Source: Bacillota bacterium (lineage in GTDB: Bacteria; Bacillota; Clostridia; Lachnospirales; Lachnospiraceae). From it: 21,374 nucleotides of DNA. A model generated the notes under the pieces. The model was given only the letters and a program-made list of their open reading frames with translations, ran no database searches and had not been told where the DNA came from. The DNA lies in assembly GCA_023387655.1 (NCBI GenBank), contig JAEWHR010000165.1:1-21374 (forward strand), read 5' to 3'. Positions 16,791 to 21,374 of the stretch are shown one piece after another; the first letter of the stretch is position 1; the number at the start of each line of letters is the position of its first letter. Made by a program: the position numbers and the translations under genes.

Positions 16791-16903
16791 GGTGCTTCCT
16801 TCGATATCAATAGAAATAAGCAACTCTTCAAAGGTGTTTTCTATAGACATAATTAATATAAGTGCATATCATAAATAGAAGGATTAGAGTAAGGGTTATG
16901 ATT

Positions 16904-17512
16904 ATGGATTTTAATGAAGATTTTTGTTATCGTGAAAAAGATTTATATAATACAAAAGAGTTTGGAGAATGTGATTATTCGATACCAAGGGAGAAACAAA
17001 GGAGTAAAACAGACATCAAGGAAGCTGGGTTAAAAGCTATCTATGGTACAATAGTTAATGTAGATACCATATACTCGGAACTAAGAAAAGATTGTATTGA
17101 ATCTTATGATCTTACAATACATTCAGAAATATATGGAGAGGTCCATTTTATTCTTAGTGCAAACACGTACTTTGTAGATTGTTTTTTTGATGAAATTGGA
17201 GTGAAAGTAGTAGGTTTTTATGATCCTATGCTACCGATGCCACTGATTTATCCTCCTCGTTATCAAATTAGAGTTATTGCACTTGATTTACCTGGTCGTT
17301 TCGTTAAAGCTGATTTTTTTGACTGCTTTTTAGTAAGTCAAGATAATCAATTGCAACTTGAGATTACGAATAATACGTATATAATAAACGAGGATAAGGG
17401 AACACCTTATTGTGGAAATATCTCGAATAAGTATATGATTGTTTTATATAGTAGATCAACAAAAAGCATTCCTGCAAAAACACAGCCGAATGTGATAATT
17501 GTTCTACGCTAA
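16904..17512 (+). CDS. Conserved-looking protein of unknown function, possible OB-like core
   Basis: A 202-residue protein from ATG 16904, chosen because AAGGG (16891-16895) lies 8 bases upstream; the frame stays open to a GTG at 16862, which has no ribosome site. There is no signal peptide or membrane helix. The sequence is beta-rich and ordered as YGTIVNVD, then IHSEIYGEVHFILSANTYFVD, then VVGFYDP, PLIYPPRYQIRVIAL, RFVKADFFD, QLQLEI and STKSIPAKTQPNVIIVL. It strongly resembles an uncharacterised clostridial family that I can picture but cannot name. A strand G-T-I-V-x-V followed later by G-V-K-V-V-G-F-Y is OB-fold-like, so binding of nucleic acid or oligosaccharide is conceivable, but this is speculation. 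It lies 113 bases after dus with no terminator seen. Confidence 0.75.
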   Translation: MDFNEDFCYREKDLYNTKEFGECDYSIPREKQRSKTDIKEAGLKAIYGTIVNVDTIYSELRKDCIESYDLTIHSEIYGEVHFILSANTYFVDCFFDEIGVKVVGFYDPMLPMPLIYPPRYQIRVIALDLPGRFVKADFFDCFLVSQDNQLQLEITNNTYIINEDKGTPYCGNISNKYMIVLYSRSTKSIPAKTQPNVIIVLR

Positions 17513-17554
17513 ATCTTTATAAATAGTTATTTAATTGTTCTATTCGATAGGTGT

Positions 17555-17582
17555 TTGATCTGTTATTGTAATCTGCTAAAAT
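17555..17582 (+). promoter_or_regulatory. Likely sigma-A promoter for the DUF6440-like gene
   Basis: TTGATC (17555-17560, four of six) and TAAAAT (17577-17582, five of six) are separated by 16 bases. They lie about 68 bases before the ATG at 17650 and just upstream of a perfect dyad. Confidence 0.5.
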
Positions 17583-17590
17583 AAACAGAA

Positions 17591-17628
17591 CGTATCATAT
17601 AATTATAGTAGAAGATATTTATGATACG
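17591..17628. promoter_or_regulatory. Perfect 9-bp inverted repeat between promoter and ribosome site
   Basis: CGTATCATA (17591-17599) is exactly complementary to TATGATACG (17620-17628), with a 20-base centre. It starts 9 bases after the predicted -10 and ends 2 bases before the AAAGGTGGTGAGG ribosome site. It could be an operator or an mRNA hairpin affecting translation. Confidence 0.6.
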
Positions 17629-17649
17629 GTAAAGGTGGTGAGGATACTG

Positions 17650-17847
17650 ATGGATGACGAACGTTTTATAAAAATATATTCACAAGGATTTTCTAATGTA
17701 AGTCAGATTTGGGTTGATCGAGAAACTGGGGTTAATTATCTTTTTCATTGTATGGGAAACGCTGGTGGGTTAACAGTTCTGTTAGATAGTAACGGAAAGC
17801 CAGTAATTACACCGATTGATAGAAATAATAATGGATTTAAAAGCTAA
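17650..17847 (+). CDS. Small DUF6440-like protein
   Basis: A 65-residue protein. The order RFIKIYSQGFSNV, then IWVDRETGVNYLF, then GNAGGLTVLLDSNGKPVI matches the pattern I associate with the DUF6440 family of small Firmicute proteins (a TGVNYL followed by GGLTPLLD-x-GKPV). The function of that family is unknown to me. ATG 17650 is chosen because GGTGAGG ends 6 bases upstream; in-frame GTG codons at 17635 and 17638 lie inside the ribosome site and are unlikely starts. It has its own promoter and dyad. The four 41-nt repeats and terminator begin 3 bases after the stop. Confidence 0.8.
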   Translation: MDDERFIKIYSQGFSNVSQIWVDRETGVNYLFHCMGNAGGLTVLLDSNGKPVITPIDRNNNGFKS

Positions 17848-17850
17848 GTA

Positions 17851-18015
17851 TAAAGAGAAAACAAAGTTTATTTAAGGTAAGCTACAAAATTTAAAGAGAG
17901 AACAAAGATTATCTAATGTAGGCTTCAAAATTTAAAGAGATAACAATGATATTTAAGTTATGCTACAAATATTTAAAGAGATAATAAAGATTATTTAAGT
18001 TATGTACCAAAAATT
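17851..18015 (+). repeat. Four tandem 41-nt repeats leading into a terminator
   Basis: Units start at 17851, 17892, 17933 and 17974, with an exact 41-base period. Each begins TAAAGAGA followed by A/G/T-A-A-C/T-AA-A/T-G and ends in a form of GCTACAAAATT. Each unit therefore carries a copy of the 5' arm of the terminator stem at 17975-18037. Confidence 0.85.
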
Positions 18016-18038
18016 ATTTAATCTGAATTATCTCTTTT
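17975..18038 (+). terminator. Terminator whose 5' arm is one of the 41-nt repeats
   Basis: AAAGAGATAAT (17975-17985) pairs perfectly over 11 bp with ATTATCTCTTT (18027-18037). An inner AGATTA/TAATCT stem strengthens the hairpin. The run of eight T at 18035-18042 follows. It would end the DUF6440-like transcript. Confidence 0.75.
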
Positions 18039-18097
18039 TTTTACGCCTTAGTTTGAGTAACAATATAGTGGAGAAAGAGATTGTTAAAATAAAGTAC

Positions 18098-18154
18098 AAT
18101 ACGATTCAAGTAACAATTTATTATCGGAATTTTAATCATTGTAACTATCGTATT
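18098..18154. repeat. Long imperfect inverted repeat in the 721-base gene-free stretch
   Basis: AATACGAT (18098-18105) pairs with ATCGTATT (18147-18154). After a 3-base bulge (TCA), AGT-A-ACAAT pairs with ATTGT-A-ACT with one A-A mismatch. There is no T-run on either side, so its role is unclear: it could be an operator or a structured RNA. Confidence 0.5.
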
Positions 18155-18185
18155 AATTAATTTTAACAAATTTATTAAAAGAATC

Positions 18186-18214
18186 TTTTCACTTTGGAAT
18201 AAATATGGTAGAAT
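18186..18214 (+). promoter_or_regulatory. Candidate promoter for the wall-hydrolase gene (extended -10)
   Basis: TTTTCA (18186-18191), a 17-base spacer, then TG-G-TAGAAT (hexamer 18209-18214, five of six). Using it gives a leader of about 345 bases. A second, weaker candidate is TTGTCA (18276-18281) with TATTAT (18301-18306) at 19-base spacing. A near-perfect dyad (GTCACAATT/AATTGTAAC, 18278-18286 and 18307-18315) brackets the second candidate. Confidence 0.45.
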
Positions 18215-18369
18215 AATATTGTTAAATTATGAAAAACATTGCATAATTAGAAAATCTAGATAAAAGTTAATAATTTTGTCACAATTTAGACATATCTTCG
18301 TATTATAATTGTAACAGCGAGAAATACAAGCATAAAAGTACAAAAAATAAGTACAAAAAAGAAGTCAGA

Positions 18370-18453
18370 ACAGAAATAAGAACAGAAATAAGAACAGAAA
18401 TAAGTACAGAAATAAGAACAGAAATAAGTACAGATAGAAGTACAGAAAGAAAT
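18370..18453 (+). repeat. 12-nt purine-rich tandem repeat in the leader of the wall-hydrolase gene
   Basis: Seven successive 12-base units start at 18370: ACAGAAATAAGA twice, ACAGAAATAAGT, ACAGAAATAAGA, ACAGAAATAAGT, then two diverged copies. Degenerate AAGTACAAAAA-type units extend it upstream to about 18335 and ACAAACAT-type units downstream to about 18487. The stretch is almost free of T-rich or self-complementary sequence, so the RNA would be unstructured. Apart from the repeats, terminator, dyads and promoters listed, 17848-18568 holds no gene that I can support. Confidence 0.85.
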
Positions 18454-18568
18454 ACAAACATAATATTACAAACATGTACAAACATAAAAATGAATGTTAT
18501 CGAAATTTTAATAAAAAACAATACAAGAATGGATAAGGCTTTATAAAGTCGGGAAAGGAACAGAACTC

Positions 18569-20509
18569 ATGTTACCATTAATGAGAAAAAATAAGTTAAG
18601 AATTGCTATTGTGGGCGCAATAGTTGGTTTAGGAGCAGCAGTAGCCACTCCAAATAGTTCAGCCATGAATAATGCGCAGGAGGTTAATGCAAGAGCACTG
18701 GTTGCTCAACAACTTAGTTTCAATGATATAACACCTGGTTTAATAAATATAAATCCAAGAAGTATTGATAGCGAGATTGGAACATTTTCGCTAGATAATT
18801 CGGAGGAAGAAGATAATTCTTCAATAGCGCCAGAGAATACAGGAAATTCCCAAAACAATGAAAATCAAAGTGAAGTGGGTCAAAAAGAAGAGAATCAAAA
18901 GGATGAGATTGATTCCTCAGAAGAAATAACTCCAGAAGATAATCAGAATGAATCAGATCAAACAGATTTAGCGTCTATTGATGAAGATAATCAATCTGAT
19001 GTGTTATCTTCTGCTGAGGGCGTAGACGGGGATACTACAGTTATGTCTGTTGATGAAACACTAGAATCTTTAAAAGAGGAAGACGTTCCTGTAGTTGATG
19101 AAGAACCAGCGCCTAAGTTTTATAGCGTAGGTGTAAGACATAGTACTGTAGTGGAGATTCAACAAAGATTAATGGATCTTGGTTTTATGGAAGATGCTGA
19201 ACCAACAGATTATTATGGCTCCATTACTGCAGAAGCAGTGACGATGTTCCAGAGACAATCTGATCTAAAACAAGACGGAATTTTAGGACCAGAAACCTAT
19301 GAGATGTTACTATCGGATAGTGCGAAGCATTATGCCGCTAAATTAGGCATGGATGGTGCTGATATTAAACGTATTCAACAACGTCTTTATGAAATGGGAT
19401 ATCTTGCTTCTGCGGATATGGTAACGGGACATTTTGGTGATGTAACAGAGAGCGCTGTAAAGAAAATGCAAGAAAACAACGGTCTTGCCGCAGATGGTAA
19501 AGTTGGTGAGATGACGGTGGACTTACTTTATAGTGAAGAAGCGAAACCTAACCTTATTGCATACGGAGAACAGTCAGATATCGTATTATCCGCACAGAAG
19601 AGATTAAAAGAACTGGGTTATCTTACAACTACTCCAGATGGTAAGTATGGTAATGATACATTATTAGCAGTAAAACAGTTCCAGTCAAGAAATGACCTTG
19701 TAGTTGATGGTTACTTAGGACCATCCACGAGAGAAGTATTAAATAGAGCGGATGCTGTTCCAAACGGTTTAATGCTAGGTGATAGTGGTGATGCCGTTAA
19801 GCGTGTACAAGAATTACTAAATAAATTTGGGTATTTATCTTCAAGTAATATGACCGGTTATTTTGGAGAAGTTACAGAAGATGCGGTAAAGAATTTCCAG
19901 AAGAACAATGGTTTATCTGCCGACGGTAATGTTGGTGTTTTAACCATGACAAAGTTAACAAGCTCTGATGCTGTGAAAGCAGGCTCTACTTCTAGTGGAA
20001 GCAATAACTCAAGTAGTTCCAATAGCAATAGTGGGTCTTCAAACTCAGGAAATACTTCATCCAATAACTCGAATAATAGTTCATCAAGCAACAATTCATC
20101 CAACAATAGTTCATCCACTAACAATTCCAGTAGTGGAACCGTTAGTGGAAGTGTAAGTGAATTACTTCGTGTTGCTAAATCTAAAGTAGGTTATCCATAT
20201 GTTCTTGGTGCCAAAGGGCCAAAATCATTCGATTGTTCTGGATTTATCTATTGGTGTTTGAATGAGGTTGGTGTTAAACAAAGTTATTTAACTTCCAGCG
20301 GTTGGAGAAATGTTAGTAAATACAAGAAGATTACAAGTTTATCTAATGTAAAAGCTGGTGATATCATAGTTGTTAGAGGACATGTTGGTATTGCAGCTGG
20401 TAACGGCATGGTTATTGACGCATCATCCTCCAGTGGTAAAATTGTTTATCGAGAATTAAGTTCTTGGTGGAGTAATCGTTTCATTGTAGCATGGCGTATC
20501 TTTGATTAA
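18569..20509 (+). CDS. Secreted cell-wall hydrolase: four peptidoglycan-binding domains plus NlpC/P60
   Basis: A 646-residue exported enzyme. A signal peptide is visible (basic MLPLMRKNKLR, hydrophobic core about 12-30 with GAIVGLGAAVATP). Next is a long acidic, Asn/Gln-rich region (about 75-180), then four PG_binding_1 modules (about 184-250, 257-322, 329-393 and 398-465), each with V-x2-IQ-x2-L-x2-LGY and G-x2-AVK-x-FQ-x2-N-x-L-x2-DG-x-G motifs. A Ser/Asn linker follows (about 470-525), then a C-terminal NlpC/P60 domain (about 530-646), which hydrolyses peptide bonds of the peptidoglycan stem. Catalytic Cys556 (DCSGF) and His605 (GHVGI) are present. The third triad position, often His in the mIHAS motif, is Asp617 here. 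ATG 18569 has AAAGGA 9 bases upstream. It is followed by a strong terminator, so it is monocistronic. Roles in cell separation or wall turnover are likely. Confidence 0.93.
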   Translation: MLPLMRKNKLRIAIVGAIVGLGAAVATPNSSAMNNAQEVNARALVAQQLSFNDITPGLININPRSIDSEIGTFSLDNSEEEDNSSIAPENTGNSQNNENQSEVGQKEENQKDEIDSSEEITPEDNQNESDQTDLASIDEDNQSDVLSSAEGVDGDTTVMSVDETLESLKEEDVPVVDEEPAPKFYSVGVRHSTVVEIQQRLMDLGFMEDAEPTDYYGSITAEAVTMFQRQSDLKQDGILGPETYEMLLSDSAKHYAAKLGMDGADIKRIQQRLYEMGYLASADMVTGHFGDVTESAVKKMQENNGLAADGKVGEMTVDLLYSEEAKPNLIAYGEQSDIVLSAQKRLKELGYLTTTPDGKYGNDTLLAVKQFQSRNDLVVDGYLGPSTREVLNRADAVPNGLMLGDSGDAVKRVQELLNKFGYLSSSNMTGYFGEVTEDAVKNFQKNNGLSADGNVGVLTMTKLTSSDAVKAGSTSSGSNNSSSSNSNSGSSNSGNTSSNNSNNSSSSNNSSNNSSSTNNSSSGTVSGSVSELLRVAKSKVGYPYVLGAKGPKSFDCSGFIYWCLNEVGVKQSYLTSSGWRNVSKYKKITSLSNVKAGDIIVVRGHVGIAAGNGMVIDASSSSGKIVYRELSSWWSNRFIVAWRIFD

Positions 20510-20523
20510 ATTTTATGAATCAT

Positions 20524-20571
20524 AAACAGCAAAGAGAGAAATTTATCATATTTCAATCTTTGCTGTTTTTT
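20524..20571 (+). terminator. Rho-independent terminator after the wall-hydrolase gene
   Basis: AAACAGCAAAG (20524-20534) pairs perfectly over 11 bp with CTTTGCTGTTT (20558-20568). An inner GAAAT/ATTTC pairing is possible. The T-run TTTTTT at the end of the stem runs to 20571. Confidence 0.9.
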
Positions 20572-20653
20572 ATTGGAGCTTAATAAATTTCATAAAATAT
20601 TTGTATACCCATATACTATAAAGAGCTAGTACGAAGGTAGGTTGGAGGATAGT

Positions 20654-21374
20654 ATGAATTTAGAAAAGCAAGTATTAGAATTCTTAAATTGTAGTCTAAA
20701 TTGGTATCTCTCAACCACACCATGCCTTTTTCTTGAGAAAACTAATAAAATTAACGAGAATGAAATTGTAATATTCGAAATAGAGAATATGACGGAGTTT
20801 ACTGAGGAGAAACGTCTTAGAGCAATAGAAAATGTATTAAATGCTTTACCAATAAATGATACTAATTTTTTTTATTTGATTCATGGCTTAAATAGTGAGA
20901 TACGATATTTTTATGGCGTTGTCCCTACAATAGATTGCCATTGTTGTGATGATCTTAGAAACATTGAATTAAGTGCTGAGGTATTACAAACTTCTTTAGA
21001 GGGAAATTTTCCAGACAGCATAATAACTCCGATCAATCAAGAAGGAATTGAAAATCTACTTGATGAAATAAACGAATTAGAATGTAACGTGATGGTGGAA
21101 GGAACTCCTGGAGTTCTGAATACTACAAACTTAAGTCTGGGGATTGACAATATACCAATTGCCATGATGGAAGATAATTTTGTTTATTTGGTAATAGGGA
21201 AACGCTTTACATTAGATGAAATCATTTGTTCTATTGCCCAGATTGAGGATATTGATAATTTGTTATCTATTATAACAGAAGAAATTATTACAAAACAATG
21301 TACTGATAGTAATTCTAACTCCTGTGCTAATAGTTTAACTAATTTTGCAGCATATTCGGACTCATTTTCAAGAA
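20654..21374 (+). CDS. N-terminal part of a probable FtsK/HerA-like ATPase-family protein (cut by window end)
   Basis: An open frame of 240 codons runs from ATG 20654 (behind TTGGAGG, 6 bases upstream) to the window edge without a stop. No ATP-binding motif is reached. Three stretches remind me of the N-terminal domain of large FtsK/HerA-like ATPases of Firmicutes and Cyanobacteria: an ENVLNALP-x8-YLIHG-x-NSEIRYFYGVV segment (about 56-91), LQTSLEGNFPDSII (about 114-127) and GTPGVLN followed by DNFVYLVIGKRFTLDEI (about 155-191). In those proteins the corresponding pieces read roughly as L-R-G-x-YLLxG, S-x-x-GNFPG and M-x-G-x-x-A-x-x-VIAEP. A Ser/Asn/Cys-rich stretch begins near residue 218, consistent with the spacer before the ATPase domain. 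The call is from remembered patterns and needs the missing C-terminus. The gene has its own transcription start, since a terminator precedes it. Confidence 0.5.
   Translation, partial: MNLEKQVLEFLNCSLNWYLSTTPCLFLEKTNKINENEIVIFEIENMTEFTEEKRLRAIENVLNALPINDTNFFYLIHGLNSEIRYFYGVVPTIDCHCCDDLRNIELSAEVLQTSLEGNFPDSIITPINQEGIENLLDEINELECNVMVEGTPGVLNTTNLSLGIDNIPIAMMEDNFVYLVIGKRFTLDEIICSIAQIEDIDNLLSIITEEIITKQCTDSNSNSCANSLTNFAAYSDSFSR

Noticed and set aside
17851..18453. CRISPR array
   Set aside because: The 41-nt and 12-nt units are directly adjacent with no unique spacers, and no cas gene is in the window.
18303..18521. Minus-strand 72-residue hydrophobic ORF with repeated LISV
   Set aside because: It is the reverse translation of the 12-nt purine-rich repeat, with no ribosome site; the regular SVLI pattern comes from the repeat, not from selection on a protein.
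19858..20124. Minus-strand 88-residue Leu/Glu-rich ORF
   Set aside because: Shadow of the Ser/Asn linker and fourth binding module of the wall hydrolase on the + strand.

Overview
The window is AT-rich DNA with strong Shine-Dalgarno sites, UUG-free ATG/GTG starts and U-tailed hairpin terminators. Nearly all genes are on the + strand. Together with the protein content (two-component kinase without external sensor domain, CbxX/SpoVK-type AAA+, Dus, DUF6440-like protein, PG-binding/NlpC-P60 wall enzyme) this points to a low-GC Firmicute of the Clostridia, most likely a Lachnospiraceae member (Lachnoclostridium-like). That assignment is inference from general resemblance, not from a search.

Layout. 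(1) 1-2194: tail of an OmpR-type response regulator overlapping a membrane histidine kinase, then a CDP-alcohol phosphatidyltransferase and a multi-pass membrane protein, ending at a hairpin near 2231. (2) 2456-2809: a monocistronic small Sel1-type protein with its own extended -10 promoter and a very strong terminator, followed by a GC-rich palindrome that stands out from the surrounding AT-rich DNA. (3) 3141-15428: a 12.3 kb apparent operon of five genes: a coiled-coil/acidic protein of unknown function, a lid-less Hsp70, a 1095-residue protein with TPR-like N-terminus and three AAA+ modules (the first with a degraded Walker B, the other two CbxX/CfqX type), and two large Sel1-repeat proteins (about 15 and about 28 repeats) that share a roughly 80-residue N-terminal domain. 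(4) 15834-17847: a tRNA-dihydrouridine synthase, an unrecognised 202-residue protein and a DUF6440-like small protein, each with its own upstream region. (5) 17848-18568: a 721-base gene-free stretch with four 41-nt repeats feeding one terminator and a 12-nt purine-rich tandem repeat in a long leader. (6) 18569-20509: a secreted wall hydrolase with four peptidoglycan-binding modules and NlpC/P60. (7) 20654-21374: the start of a gene cut by the window end, resembling the N-terminal domain of FtsK/HerA-like ATPases.

The most interesting unit is the 3141-15428 operon. Its gene order (Hsp70, multi-AAA+ remodeller, repeat scaffolds) suggests a dedicated protein-remodelling or assembly machine separate from housekeeping DnaK/DnaJ/GrpE, none of which is visible here. 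The shared N-terminal domain of the two Sel1 proteins has the length and helix pattern of a J domain but lacks HPD, so it could be what ties the Sel1 scaffolds to the Hsp70; this is a hypothesis. What the machine acts on cannot be read from this window.
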